DNA of 35,450 nucleotides from an uncultured Pseudanabaenaceae cyanobacterium (GTDB lineage: Bacteria > Cyanobacteriota > Cyanobacteriia > PCC-9006 > JAAUQQ01): assembly GCA_937949725.1 (NCBI GenBank), contig CALECT010000147.1:1-35450 (forward strand), read 5' to 3'. Below are positions 1 to 8,643 of this stretch, piece after piece (positions within the stretch are counted from its first letter, which is position 1; each line of letters starts with the position of its first letter). Made by a program: the position numbers and the translations under genes. Under the pieces are notes generated by a model. The model was not told where the DNA came from and searched no databases. It was given only the letters and a program-made list of their open reading frames with translations.

Positions 1-887
1 TCGGCCCAGAGGGAGCTGCCGGAGCTGGGGTAGATGATGGCTAAGTTGCGATCGCGTTGCAACAACGGCAACAACTCCGCTGAAGACCCCACCGCCACCC
101 AGGTATCCTCCAACAGCAACGGCTGTAAATAGTTATTCGAAGCATAGAGCTTGACCTGAGCCTGCAAGCTTGCAAGAGTCTCCGCCAAGCCATCCACCTG
201 ACTCGGATTGGGATGGTTAAAAGACTGCCCCAGCTTCTTCAAAGCGAGGCCAATGACTTCCCTGGGGGAATCGGGCAAAGACAGCAACCCCTTCAGCTTT
301 GGATTCCAAAGATCCTCCCAATCCTTAATTTCAATGCCCAGCTTTTCAATGCGGTTCTTGCGATAGGCAATGACATTACTCCCCCAACGATAGGGAGCAG
401 CCCACACCGGGCCATCAGCTTGGAGGGAACCTGAAGTATCGCGCTGCATTAGCTGTTGCCAGCGCTCCGGCAACTCTTTCCAGCGAGGCAACTCCGCCGG
501 GTCTAGCGGTTCAATCAGATCTTGCCGAATGGCAGCGGTGAGCCAACTATCGCCTAGGGTAATCAAGTCAGCGGGGCGGGGCGGTTTACGTAGAGGATTG
601 GGAATGCGGCTGGCCCAGGACTGCTGCACCTCGGCCGGGTCTATGGACCAGCGCTGGAGCTGCTTGAAGGACTGGCTGAGTTGGGCGGTGGGGGCAAAGG
701 TGGTTTTGCCTTCGCCCTTGATTAGGCCACGGAATTGCTTGGGTAATTGGATGGGGATAGAGCCATCCAGCACTTGGATTTGGAGTGCAGTGGGTTGAAA
801 GCGGCTACAGCTGGTTAGGGTGCTGGCGGAGGCGAGTACGGCTGCACTGCTGCTATAGCGTAAGAAATTGCGTCGAGTCAGGCCCAC
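1..887 (-). CDS. Extracellular solute-binding lipoprotein (PotD-like), 3' partial
   Basis: This is a periplasmic substrate-binding protein of the spermidine/putrescine (PotD-like) class, which would deliver a solute to an ABC importer. About 295 residues are visible before the gene leaves the left edge of the window, so the C-terminal part is missing. The N-terminus has a twin-arginine signal (TRRNFL, residues 4-9), a hydrophobic stretch, and a lipobox-like LTSC ending at Cys27, which suggests a Tat-exported lipoprotein. The mature part shows family traits such as the AAPYRWGSNVIAYRK stretch and a following DWEDLWNPKLKG region. I chose the GTG at 887 because AAGGA lies nine bases upstream; a TTG at 908 is the alternative. 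It lies 95 nt downstream of the cellulose synthase on the same strand. No permease or ATPase is in view, so the substrate is unknown. Confidence 0.8.
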   Translation of the reverse strand, partial: MGLTRRNFLRYSSSAAVLASASTLTSCSRFQPTALQIQVLDGSIPIQLPKQFRGLIKGEGKTTFAPTAQLSQSFKQLQRWSIDPAEVQQSWASRIPNPLRKPPRPADLITLGDSWLTAAIRQDLIEPLDPAELPRWKELPERWQQLMQRDTSGSLQADGPVWAAPYRWGSNVIAYRKNRIEKLGIEIKDWEDLWNPKLKGLLSLPDSPREVIGLALKKLGQSFNHPNPSQVDGLAETLASLQAQVKLYASNNYLQPLLLEDTWVAVGSSAELLPLLQRDRNLAIIYPSSGSSLWA

Positions 888-982
888 TGCCGCTGGTCCT
901 TGGTTCAAATGTGCTTGATTACTCTAGCGTGCTGGGTGGTTTCTTGACATTCCTCAGCACCGACCCGAGCTGGGTCCAAGAT

Positions 983-3271
983 TTACCCTTGGGCCAGCTT
1001 AATAGCTTTGACTTGAGTATTTCGAGTCAGGAACTTCGGTTGTATCAGCACCTTGAATAGCAACAAGATAGAGCGCAATTCCCCTGGCGAGTTCCAGCGC
1101 TTCCATTGGCCCGGTCGGCAAAATAGGAGCTCTACCAAACGCCGCTCTTGCTTCAAATCCAGCGCTGTAAACTGCACTTGCACTTGAGGAAACGGACGTT
1201 CACTGGTTTCCGGCGGCAACACAGCAACCAGCTTGACAGGTAACTCTAAGCCCGCCTCGGCGATGGTTAGCTGAGCAGGTCCCTGAGCTAAGCTTTGCGT
1301 TAAACCATCAGATTGAGTGAGTTCTAACTGCGCCCCCGCTTCCGACATCATCGTTGTCACGCCCCAATGCTCCTGGCGACTGCCGTCTGCTCCTGTGAAT
1401 TCCAGCTTGCCAATACGGCGCAGGTCAAACCAGGCATTGGCATCGGTGCGGGGCACATCCAGCATCACCAGCAGGGCAATGCCCACCATCATTAGATTGT
1501 AGAAGCTCCACACCCAGCCTAGGCCCAATCCTTTGAAATGGCCTGACCAATTCTCGGCCATGAGGCATTGGGCGATGTTTTGCCAAAGGCTGAGGGCGGT
1601 GAGACCGAACAAGATGAGCAAAGGCCAAGCCAAGCGCCAGTTGAACGTGAAGCGATCGCTCGCGGTCCCTTTAGGCGTCACGGTAAAGCCTTTAGAGAAG
1701 GGATTGAGCAGCGAGGTAATCACCGTCAGGGCTAGGGGAAACACCAAAACTAGAGAGTAAACATCGGACAACAGGGCCGATCGCGAACGGTGATTCAACC
1801 AGGCAAACACCGTGATTTGAATCAGATAGTAAGGCAAGAAGAAATACATCAACTCCTGGGCATCGGCCCGCAGAGGAATAACGTTCAAAAAGGAATAGGT
1901 CAAGGGCATCATCAGGAAGTAAACCCTAGCCAAGGCAGTAAACCAATGGAGAATTCCCTCCAAATGCCCTAACCGCTGAATGGGGGTCAAGCCCTTAATC
2001 GTCAACGGGTTCGTACGAATAAAGAATGCCTGGAGCGTTCCTTGAGCCCAGCGCAACCGCTGGGTGGCTTGGGCAGCGATGCTTTCGGCAGCCAGGCCCG
2101 CACTCAGTTTCTCCTCTAGATAAATCACCTTGTAGCCCTGGGAGGCCAAGTTAATCGCTGTGAAATAGTCTTCGCTGAGGGATTCAGTGACAAAACCACC
2201 TGTGGCCTCCAAAGCAGTCCGACGAACAACAAAAGAAGTTCCTGCACAAACCACACTGCCCGCCGCATCGCGCATGGGCTGAATCTGGCGATAGAACACC
2301 TCTTCTTCGGGGGTGAGGATATTTTCTAGGCCCAGGTTGCGAGCAATGGGGTCGGCGTTGTAGAAGCTTTGGGGCGTTTGCACTAAAGCAATTTCAGGGT
2401 CTTGGAAGAAGCCGACAGTGCGCTGGAGAAAGTTAGTGGTGGGGATGAAGTCGGCGTCAAAATTAACGATTAGTTCGGCGTTGCTGCGGGCGATCGCATA
2501 GTTCAAGTTCCCCGCTTTGGCATGATCGTTGTTCGGTCGAGTGCGATACTCGCAGCCCAACTGCTGGGCCAGGGCCTGAATCTCGGGGCGGCGAGTATCA
2601 TCCAGCAAATAAATAGTTTTGCGAGCATAGTCCATCGCCTGACAACCAATGATCGTGCGCCGCAGGATAAAGGTCGGTTCGTTGTAGGTGGGGATAAAGA
2701 CATCGACGCTGGGCTGATATGCACCGCTAGCAACGGCTTGGTTGACTTGATCCGCTTGACGGCGGCGATCGCGCACCTTCAACAACAGCACCAACTGAAT
2801 AACATTGGCTGACAAACCAAACAGTTCCATCAGCAACAGTCCAACACTCAGGCTAGAGGTTAGCCAGCCGTCAGTGAGATTCAAACTAGAAAAGATTCGC
2901 CAAGTCAGGTAACGCCCCAGCAGAACCAACAACATCGTAATCACCACCGTGCGCGACCAGGGCCTCGGTTCCGGCGATAAACGACGGGTAATAATCATAG
3001 TGGCAATCAGCAGCGCCACCGTAGGCACCAACAAGTAATGCCCCGCGACCATAGGCACTTCAAGCCAGAGAGGCGGATTGCCCAACATCGTGAAGACCTG
3101 CCCCGTGACCGTGCCAAATTCTCCTTTTCGCAGCAGCCAGCCGCTGCTCACCGCCAAGGTAAGTAACACAATCACCCCCAGCCCCAAAACAGAGCTTTGG
3201 CGCATAGAAGGCCTCTTCCGTCCTTGGACAGAGTTCTTATTCAATGCAGGCTTTGGTGGCGAAACAGTCAT
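983..3271 (-). CDS. Cellulose-synthase-like GT2 glycosyltransferase (BcsA/CesA type)
   Basis: This is a processive family 2 glycosyltransferase of the inner membrane that would polymerise UDP-glucose into a beta-glucan and extrude it. In the 762-residue protein from the ATG at 3271, the catalytic motifs are all visible: DD at about 224, DAD at about 272, the base motif SEDY at about 366, QRLRW at about 404, and a BcsA-like gating motif FTVTPK at about 529. Transmembrane segments flank the cytosolic domain on both sides. The last 150 residues align in position with a PilZ domain, but the usual RxxxR and (D/N)xSxxG motifs are poor: the second reads MMSEAG. A TTG 33 bases upstream is an alternative start. 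No bcsB or bcsC is nearby, as is usual in cyanobacteria. A GH8 cellulase gene lies about 7 kb away. Confidence 0.9.
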   Translation of the reverse strand: MTVSPPKPALNKNSVQGRKRPSMRQSSVLGLGVIVLLTLAVSSGWLLRKGEFGTVTGQVFTMLGNPPLWLEVPMVAGHYLLVPTVALLIATMIITRRLSPEPRPWSRTVVITMLLVLLGRYLTWRIFSSLNLTDGWLTSSLSVGLLLMELFGLSANVIQLVLLLKVRDRRRQADQVNQAVASGAYQPSVDVFIPTYNEPTFILRRTIIGCQAMDYARKTIYLLDDTRRPEIQALAQQLGCEYRTRPNNDHAKAGNLNYAIARSNAELIVNFDADFIPTTNFLQRTVGFFQDPEIALVQTPQSFYNADPIARNLGLENILTPEEEVFYRQIQPMRDAAGSVVCAGTSFVVRRTALEATGGFVTESLSEDYFTAINLASQGYKVIYLEEKLSAGLAAESIAAQATQRLRWAQGTLQAFFIRTNPLTIKGLTPIQRLGHLEGILHWFTALARVYFLMMPLTYSFLNVIPLRADAQELMYFFLPYYLIQITVFAWLNHRSRSALLSDVYSLVLVFPLALTVITSLLNPFSKGFTVTPKGTASDRFTFNWRLAWPLLILFGLTALSLWQNIAQCLMAENWSGHFKGLGLGWVWSFYNLMMVGIALLVMLDVPRTDANAWFDLRRIGKLEFTGADGSRQEHWGVTTMMSEAGAQLELTQSDGLTQSLAQGPAQLTIAEAGLELPVKLVAVLPPETSERPFPQVQVQFTALDLKQERRLVELLFCRPGQWKRWNSPGELRSILLLFKVLIQPKFLTRNTQVKAIKLAQG

Positions 3272-3663
3272 GGCAAAGTCACTGAACGGGAAAGCAGTTG
3301 GCAATTGGGGATGACCCGGGCGTCAGCCTCAATCGCGTAATGGCTGCTCCTAACCTGCCATAACCTGAGGGGGTTAGACCGTTGCAAGCGAAACAGTGAC
3401 TGAGAAGAGATCGCCAAAACCACCTCAAGCCAAGGCTTTTCAGCTTAACTGAGGATTATCTGAGAGTCTCCTAAACCCTCCCCCTCACAACTCAAAGTCA
3501 AGCTTCAGGAAGCTATTAAGTCTCCTTAATCCAATCCCCAATTGCCATAGCTAATGTAGTAATCAAGCGCCAAGGAAACGTTCACCTAACCCGAAGGACC
3601 CTGAAGCGCTTCAGCCAAGACCAGCCTTTGCGACACCACAAAACACTCAAGGACCTCCTCACC
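3272..3663. promoter_or_regulatory. Divergent intergenic region, cellulose synthase / DM13 gene
   Basis: This 392-bp divergent spacer must hold the promoters of the cellulose-synthase-like gene (leftward) and the DM13 gene (rightward). It contains the heptamer TAACCTG twice with a 10-bp period (3351 and 3361), a CTAACC/GGTTAG inverted repeat (3350-3377), and a perfect 14-bp palindrome at 3601-3614. No convincing ORF or RNA gene was seen. The promoters themselves were not assigned. Confidence 0.4.
3601..3614. repeat. Perfect 14-bp palindrome upstream of DM13 gene
   Basis: CTGAAGCGCTTCAG is fully self-complementary and ends 49 bases before the chosen start of the DM13 gene. It could be an operator for a dimeric regulator. 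No regulator is assigned. Confidence 0.45.
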
Positions 3664-4128
3664 ATGCAACGCTCATCCTTCTTCGCCACCGCCGCTGCTA
3701 CCGCTGTCATCACCCTGGGTGCCTTTAGTCTCGTCCCCGCTCCTGGTCAAACTCAGCCCGTTCCATCTCGCAAAGCACAGCCCCAGCTCATCGCCAATGC
3801 TTCCGTAGCCCAATCCGGCCAGTTCGTCACCGCAGAGCATGAAACCCAAGGCCATGCCCGCATCATCACCGAGAATGGCCAACGCTATTTAGAATTTGAC
3901 GCTGCTTTCCGCAGCGATGACGGCCCCGATTTGTTCGTCCTGCTCCACCGTGAAGCGACCCCCACCAACTATAAGAATGGAGACTTCGTTCGCCTCGGTC
4001 GCCTGCAAACCACCAGCGGCAAGCAACGCTACGCCATCCCTGCTGATGTCTCCATCAACGAATTTAAATCTGCTGTGATCTGGTGCCGCGCCTTCAATGC
4101 AACCTTTGGTTTCGCACCCTTGGGCTAG
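3664..4128 (+). CDS. Secreted DM13-domain protein
   Basis: The protein has 154 residues. A signal peptide covers roughly residues 1-30 (hydrophobic run after MQRSSFFATAAAT), followed by a short linker and a DM13 domain. The domain is recognised from the ending VIWCRAFNATFGFAPL, with the family's near-invariant Cys, and from the preceding stretch about a displayed ligand (DGPDLFVLLH). DM13 domains are thought to be extracytoplasmic redox or electron-transfer modules, so the protein probably acts in the periplasm or at the cell surface; its partner is unknown. I chose the ATG at 3664 because AAGGA lies ten bases before it and it starts the signal peptide. A TTG 36 bases upstream keeps the frame open but has no ribosome site. 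It may be co-transcribed with the DUF4079 gene that follows. Confidence 0.85.
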   Translation: MQRSSFFATAAATAVITLGAFSLVPAPGQTQPVPSRKAQPQLIANASVAQSGQFVTAEHETQGHARIITENGQRYLEFDAAFRSDDGPDLFVLLHREATPTNYKNGDFVRLGRLQTTSGKQRYAIPADVSINEFKSAVIWCRAFNATFGFAPLG

Positions 4129-4214
4129 GAATGCCTTCGCGGTAATTTGAAGGTCTGGGCAGCTCTGGTTCTACCCCTGCCCTTCCCATGCTGATCTCCC
4201 CTAAGCTTCTTGCG

Positions 4215-4934
4215 ATGAACACTATCGACTGGCTCCGCCTCGTCCACCCCACCCTAGCGGTCGTCTTCGTCTTTCCCCTCATGGGCATCGTAGTCAACTA
4301 CGCCATGCAAACCCGGCAAAGGCGACTCCAGCTAGTCGAGGCAAAAGCCCAGAAGGCTGAGGGAGGCACCCCTAAAAAGTCGAAGATTCCAGCCACCGTC
4401 GGTGCAGAGCATGTCAACATTGGCCGCTGGCTAACGGGTTCGGTCGTCGGTGTGTCATTGCTAGGCCTGGCACACCCCATTATCAAGACCATCATCAAGG
4501 CAGAGACCTGGAGCCGAGAGCCTTTTCAGGTGGTGTTTATTGCGGCGATGTTCATCCTCACCATTGCAACCCTAGCCTGTCTCTACCGCTCCCAGGGAAA
4601 GCTACAGCGCATTCTCTTTGCAACCCTACCCAGTGCTGGGCTAATCATTTTGGGACTCCAGGATGGCGTCTACCGCCGGACCAATGAGTGGTTCTTTTCC
4701 CACTATTACTACGGCATCGTTGCTTCACTGCTGATGATTGCTTCCCTGGCCATCTTGCCGGAAATCTATCGCTCCTTGAGCTGGCGAAAAGTCCATATCA
4801 CCCTGAATATTCTGGCGTTGCTGCTGTTCTTGGGCCAGGGCGTCACCGGCACCCGAGATTTACTGGAAATCCCCATTAGCTGGCAGGAACCTGCAGTTTA
4901 TAGCTGTGACTTCACCAATAAAGTCTGTAACTAA
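4215..4934 (+). CDS. DUF4079 integral membrane protein
   Basis: A membrane protein of 239 residues that fits the cyanobacterial DUF4079 family. It begins with the characteristic HPTLAVVFVFPLMG segment followed by QTRQRR. A charged loop rich in Lys and Ala follows (about residues 35-60), then four more hydrophobic segments including one with the AHPIIK motif. The family resembles cytochrome b561-like folds, with conserved histidines in membrane helices, so a role in membrane redox chemistry is possible but unproven. An ATG 27 bases upstream (4188) is an alternative start; I prefer 4215 because it places the start directly before the conserved first helix. The DM13 gene, itself linked to redox functions, ends 86 bases upstream, so the two may form a transcription unit. 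A hairpin 50 bases after the stop probably ends it. Confidence 0.8.
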   Translation: MNTIDWLRLVHPTLAVVFVFPLMGIVVNYAMQTRQRRLQLVEAKAQKAEGGTPKKSKIPATVGAEHVNIGRWLTGSVVGVSLLGLAHPIIKTIIKAETWSREPFQVVFIAAMFILTIATLACLYRSQGKLQRILFATLPSAGLIILGLQDGVYRRTNEWFFSHYYYGIVASLLMIASLAILPEIYRSLSWRKVHITLNILALLLFLGQGVTGTRDLLEIPISWQEPAVYSCDFTNKVCN

Positions 4935-4983
4935 CCCTATCTAGATGAGGGGCTGGGTTATGGCACTATTCGTTGGAGCCTCG

Positions 4984-5014
4984 AAACAGGGATTGCGATC
5001 GCCTCTCCCTGTTT
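4984..5014 (+). terminator. Hairpin terminator after DUF4079 gene
   Basis: AAACAGGGA at 4984-4992 pairs perfectly with TCCCTGTTT at 5006-5014. The 13-nt loop contains a HIP1 octamer. It sits 50 bases after the stop codon. The U-run is limited to the TTT of the right arm, so termination strength is uncertain. Confidence 0.5.
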
Positions 5015-5081
5015 AGTCCCCCGAATTCGAGGGAATAATAAAGATAATCAATTGTTTTTTCAATTCCTTTTTTAAAGCGAT

Positions 5082-5108
5082 GGCCTGCCCAATTTCATTG
5101 GGTGGGCC
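5082..5108. terminator. Second hairpin in the 4935-5328 spacer
   Basis: GGCCTGCCCAAT pairs with ATTGGGTGGGCC (two G-U wobbles) around a TTC loop, followed by TATTTATTT. On the other strand the hairpin is followed by an A/T-rich tract, so it could work both ways. The rest of the 394-bp spacer 4935-5328 shows no ORF; it must contain the promoter of the response-regulator operon. Confidence 0.55.
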
Positions 5109-5328
5109 TATTTATTTGGGAGCCTTCCGAACCAGGCGGTAGCTGCATCGCCTGCGCAGTATAGACAAAGCGAGGTTTCACCAAGGCAGAGACAGCCTAT
5201 TACTTGCTCTAAAGATTTAATAATTTTTTCCGGAATTGGATAGAAAGCTCAAAGTAGTGGACAGGTATTATTAAATTGCCAGGGTCTAAAAGACTTAAGC
5301 ACTGCACATCTACCCCAGTTGAGGTGGC

Positions 5329-6006
5329 ATGCCTAACGATCAGATAGTCAGGATCCTTGTGGTGGACGATCACCACACTGTGGTCAAAGGGACAGCTGCA
5401 TTTCTACAAAATCATTATTCTGACGCTCAGATTGAAACTGCCAGTACAGTTGAAGAAACCCTGACTGCATTCCAGACTTCCCCACCAAACCTCCTCATCC
5501 TAGATCTATCACTCCCTCAAGAACCAGAGGCAGAGGCACGCCCTGAGCATGGTATTGCCCTACTAAAGCAACTCATGGAGCAATATCCAGAACTCAATAT
5601 TGCAATCCAGAGTACCTATGTGAAAACGCTAGTTCGAGTGCTTCATGAGATTGACGATCATGAAGGGGGTTTTACAACCTTCGACAAAGGTTTGCCTGAA
5701 ACTGAAGTTTTTAAACGTGTTAATAGCGCACTGGATGGTTTTAGCTACACTCGCGAAATAAAAGGCAAACACCCTAGCATTCAACTTAAACCAACCTGGC
5801 TTAAGGTTATCAAACTAGCTTTTGAAGAAGGGTTACAGGATCGGGCGATCGCTAAAGAACTCTCCGTCCAAGAAAGTACGGTACGACACTACTGGAAAAA
5901 GATTTACGACATCCTTGAGATTGATCCCACAGATGAAAGGCAGGATGGGAAAAATCTCAGAATTCGCACTCAGATTCGTGCTCGTGAACGAGGTCTAATT
6001 GACTAA
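5329..6006 (+). CDS. NarL/FixJ-family response regulator
   Basis: A two-domain response regulator of 225 residues. The receiver domain (about 6-135) has the acidic pair Asp13/Asp14, the phospho-acceptor Asp59 in LLILDLSLP, Ser95/Thr96, and the conserved Lys120. The C-terminal part (about 155-200) is a LuxR-type helix-turn-helix with the DRAIAKELSVQESTVRHYWK core, so it should bind DNA when phosphorylated. It ends 14 bases before the CHASE2 histidine kinase, its obvious cognate sensor, which has the DHp style that usually pairs with this regulator class. The order (regulator first) is common for such cyanobacterial pairs. Target genes are unknown; the small-protein cluster just downstream is one candidate set. 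Confidence 0.92.
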   Translation: MPNDQIVRILVVDDHHTVVKGTAAFLQNHYSDAQIETASTVEETLTAFQTSPPNLLILDLSLPQEPEAEARPEHGIALLKQLMEQYPELNIAIQSTYVKTLVRVLHEIDDHEGGFTTFDKGLPETEVFKRVNSALDGFSYTREIKGKHPSIQLKPTWLKVIKLAFEEGLQDRAIAKELSVQESTVRHYWKKIYDILEIDPTDERQDGKNLRIRTQIRARERGLID

Positions 6007-6020
6007 TTCGACTCAGTCAA

Positions 6021-8102
6021 ATGGCAAATTTTGACTCATATCTAAAACAGCTTCAGCAATGGAGAATTGGGCTAGGCGTAATCTTCTCAATTACGCTACT
6101 TCGACTATTGGGCATATCAGCCTCACTGGAGTTTCTTGCCTTTGATCGGTTTCTTGGGTTTCTCCAAAGCTCAAAGACAGAACCTGTTTCGGAACAGATT
6201 ACTCTCGTGAGTCTAGACCAGGACTTTCTAGATCGACTGGCAGATGATCCAGGCAACTCATTACGTCAAGAGAAAATCCCAGAAGCCTCCCTAAAAGAGC
6301 TTTTACAAGAGCTGCTACGACATGAGCCAGCTGTTATGGGTCTTGATATTGTCAGTGAGCGTATATCTCCCACAGATGAGCAACAGCTTTCCCAAATCAT
6401 CAATCAAAATCCTGAAATTGTTACTGTTGAGAAAATACTTTCTCCCCCAGTCCCTCCCTTAAAAAACCTATCAGTTCAGGCTCAACAAGCACAAATTGCT
6501 GCGAATGATTTCCCAGTGGACTGGGATGGAACTGTCCGACGGTCTTTCCTTATTTTAGAGAAAGAAGAAGGGTTTCGAGAATCTCTTTCTCTACGCCTCG
6601 CGAATATCTACTTAGAAGATCAAAAAAATATTGAGCTCGACAATGGGCTAATAGATTCAGAAACGATCCGATTCCATCCCAAGAGCCATGATGGTCTGAC
6701 AGAATCTAAAGATATTCCGACTCTTATTGAAGTGCCACGCTTACGAGCTAATTCTGGTGCCTATCATCGAGAAAACGACATTTATGGATTACAGACACTC
6801 CTAAACTTCCGGCGAAGTGCTCAGGATGGATTACAGACACTCCTACACTTCCGGCGAAGTGCTCAGGAAAGTTCTGTTTTTCCAATTATCTCCGCAAGTT
6901 CTGTTCTGCAAAACGACGTCAAGCCAGAATTGCTGAACGATCGCATCCTTATTATTGGGATTACGGCACCCAGCTTAGCCTCTTACTCATTAACGCCCCT
7001 AGAAATCAGCCAGTTTTCTGAGATCAGTTCCCAAGCCGTAGGCATTGAACTTCAAGCCCATGCCACCAGCCAACTCATTAGTGCTGTCCTAGATAAGCGA
7101 CCCCTACTAAACAGTTTCTCGACGCCTGTTGAATACCTCTGGATTATCAGTGTGGGCTTATTCGGCATCGGCGTAGGTCGCCTATCCACCTCCACAGCCA
7201 GAAATTTGCTGAGCCTCGGTGGAATGTTGCTCCTGCTCTTAATGATCGGCCTAGCAACGATGTATTTCTGGGGGTGGTGGTTGCCCATCGCGCCTTGCTT
7301 TCTTGTACTCAGTATTAATGGGGTCGCTTATATTGCCTATTACCAAAACGAGCGAAGCTGGAAAAGCCTCATTGATGAACGCGATCGCGTTATCAGCGAG
7401 CGCGACCTGGCTCTCATGGATCGTGACAGGGCGATGAATGACCTCAAGTCAGAACGCAGTGCCACAATCGAAACTGCAATCAATGAAATCCATAATGGTC
7501 CTCTCCAAACCCTAGCTCTACTGATTCGTCGTAGCCAGTCTCCTCACATTGAAGCTGCAGAATTGCAAGGTGGTTTGCAAACTCTCGATCACGAGATTCG
7601 CCGTCTGGGCGAAGACCTATCCCAAGCTGCGATGGCCAGCAAAATTAGCCTGCGTCTAGGCAATGGGCAACGACTGGATGCATCTCTGCCACTGCATGAA
7701 CTTCTCTATAGCGTCTTTGACAATACGTTAAACCGCAATTTTCCAGGATTAAGAACGTTACGGCTCACCCTACGGGACTTTGAACCTTACCCTGGTGACC
7801 TTACCCCAGAGCTAAAAAGAGATATTGGTCATTTCATAGAAGAGGCCATCTGCAATGTCGGCAAGCATGCGATCGACGCAACTCAACTGGAGGCTCTGGG
7901 ACAAGTTTCAGAGCAAAGCTACAGCCTAATCGTTCGAGATAACAGCGCTCCAGCGGCCAATCACCCACTTATTCTCCACAAAGGTAAAGGTACGCAACAA
8001 GCTGAAAACCTTGCACATCAATTGAAAGGTAACTTCAACCGAAAGCCCCATCGCCCTTCTGGAGTGGTTTGTGAGTTGTCTTGGCCATTAAGTCATTCTT
8101 GA
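6021..8102 (+). CDS. CHASE2-domain sensor histidine kinase
   Basis: A membrane sensor kinase of 693 residues. One N-terminal membrane helix (about 17-33) is followed by a CHASE2 domain (about 35-360) that should face the periplasm. Three more membrane helices follow (about 370-440), then a charged coiled coil rich in Arg, Asp and Glu (about 443-480). The dimerisation domain has its phospho-acceptor His491 in INEIHNGPLQTL. The ATPase domain follows, with an N-box EEAICNVGKHA (Asn612), a G1 motif VRDNSA (Asp640) and a G2 stretch GKGTQQAENL (655-664). The CHASE2 domain contains an in-frame 14-residue tandem duplication (256-269 and 270-283), described separately. CHASE2 ligands are unknown. It is translationally close to the response regulator upstream. 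Confidence 0.92.
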   Translation: MANFDSYLKQLQQWRIGLGVIFSITLLRLLGISASLEFLAFDRFLGFLQSSKTEPVSEQITLVSLDQDFLDRLADDPGNSLRQEKIPEASLKELLQELLRHEPAVMGLDIVSERISPTDEQQLSQIINQNPEIVTVEKILSPPVPPLKNLSVQAQQAQIAANDFPVDWDGTVRRSFLILEKEEGFRESLSLRLANIYLEDQKNIELDNGLIDSETIRFHPKSHDGLTESKDIPTLIEVPRLRANSGAYHRENDIYGLQTLLNFRRSAQDGLQTLLHFRRSAQESSVFPIISASSVLQNDVKPELLNDRILIIGITAPSLASYSLTPLEISQFSEISSQAVGIELQAHATSQLISAVLDKRPLLNSFSTPVEYLWIISVGLFGIGVGRLSTSTARNLLSLGGMLLLLLMIGLATMYFWGWWLPIAPCFLVLSINGVAYIAYYQNERSWKSLIDERDRVISERDLALMDRDRAMNDLKSERSATIETAINEIHNGPLQTLALLIRRSQSPHIEAAELQGGLQTLDHEIRRLGEDLSQAAMASKISLRLGNGQRLDASLPLHELLYSVFDNTLNRNFPGLRTLRLTLRDFEPYPGDLTPELKRDIGHFIEEAICNVGKHAIDATQLEALGQVSEQSYSLIVRDNSAPAANHPLILHKGKGTQQAENLAHQLKGNFNRKPHRPSGVVCELSWPLSHS
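6786..6869 (+). repeat. 42-bp in-frame tandem duplication in CHASE2 kinase
   Basis: Two copies lie head to tail at 6786-6827 and 6828-6869. They differ by one internal base (AAAC versus ACAC) plus the last base. Each encodes a 14-residue unit beginning GLQTLL and containing FRRSAQ; the copies differ at Asn/His and Asp/Glu. It is a real local duplication rather than a domain repeat. Confidence 0.95.
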
Positions 8103-8251
8103 TGATTGGCATCACATTTTTTACAGGCCTGAGGTTTATCTAAATCCCATTGAAAGCATCCGGACAACGACCAGCGCCTGGGTATATTTTTTCAGGGAAG
8201 ATTTAAATGATACATTCTTGCTCCATGCAGGAACTCTAGGGTTAACCGCTA

Positions 8252-8455
8252 ATGATCCTTCAGCACGAGCCTGTAACTCAAATGACACTCGGTTATCGAC
8301 GTATACTACAAAAATCTTTAAGTTATATAAGCCTCAGTATTCAAGCCTGCTTGCTTGTTTCCGTTGTTACAGCTCCTGCATTAGCTGAATATACGCCGAC
8401 GGGGAATCTTCCCAAACCCCCCGAAGGCGAGTCTAGCCATGGCTCTAGCCGCTAA
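8252..8455 (+). CDS. Small secreted protein, possible DUF928-like remnant
   Basis: A 67-residue ORF. The first half is basic and then hydrophobic, ending in VVTAPALA, a good signal-peptidase site, so the mature product would be only about 22 residues: Pro-, Gly- and Ser-rich, ending GSSR. That tail resembles the Pro-rich beginning of cyanobacterial DUF928 proteins, which are often encoded next to CHASE2 proteins; this is inference from memory of the family, not an alignment. A second in-frame ATG at 8282 would still keep the whole signal peptide. No good ribosome site was seen for either start. It follows the CHASE2 kinase by about 150 bases, and a terminator-like hairpin lies downstream. I do not know its function; it may be a truncated gene. 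Confidence 0.5.
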   Translation: MILQHEPVTQMTLGYRRILQKSLSYISLSIQACLLVSVVTAPALAEYTPTGNLPKPPEGESSHGSSR

Positions 8456-8538
8456 AGAATAAGCTTTCCACAAAACTACAAAGCCCAGTTGAGATAACTG
8501 CAAAGTACATCTCGACAAAACGCTGGTGCGAGAAAAAG

Positions 8539-8574
8539 AAAGGGGTCGTATTATTTTCGTAGTACGACTCCTTT
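8539..8574 (+). terminator. Terminator-like hairpin after small secreted protein gene
   Basis: AAAGGGGTCGTA at 8539-8550 pairs with TACGACTCCTTT at 8563-8574 (one G-U pair) around a 12-nt loop. The Ts lie in the right arm. It separates the 67-residue ORF from the next small gene. Confidence 0.55.
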
Positions 8575-8643
8575 GCTATTGGAGCCTGTGTGTCCCAACA
8601 ACTCAGTTGGGAGATTTGATCTACAAATTAGGGATGAATCAGC

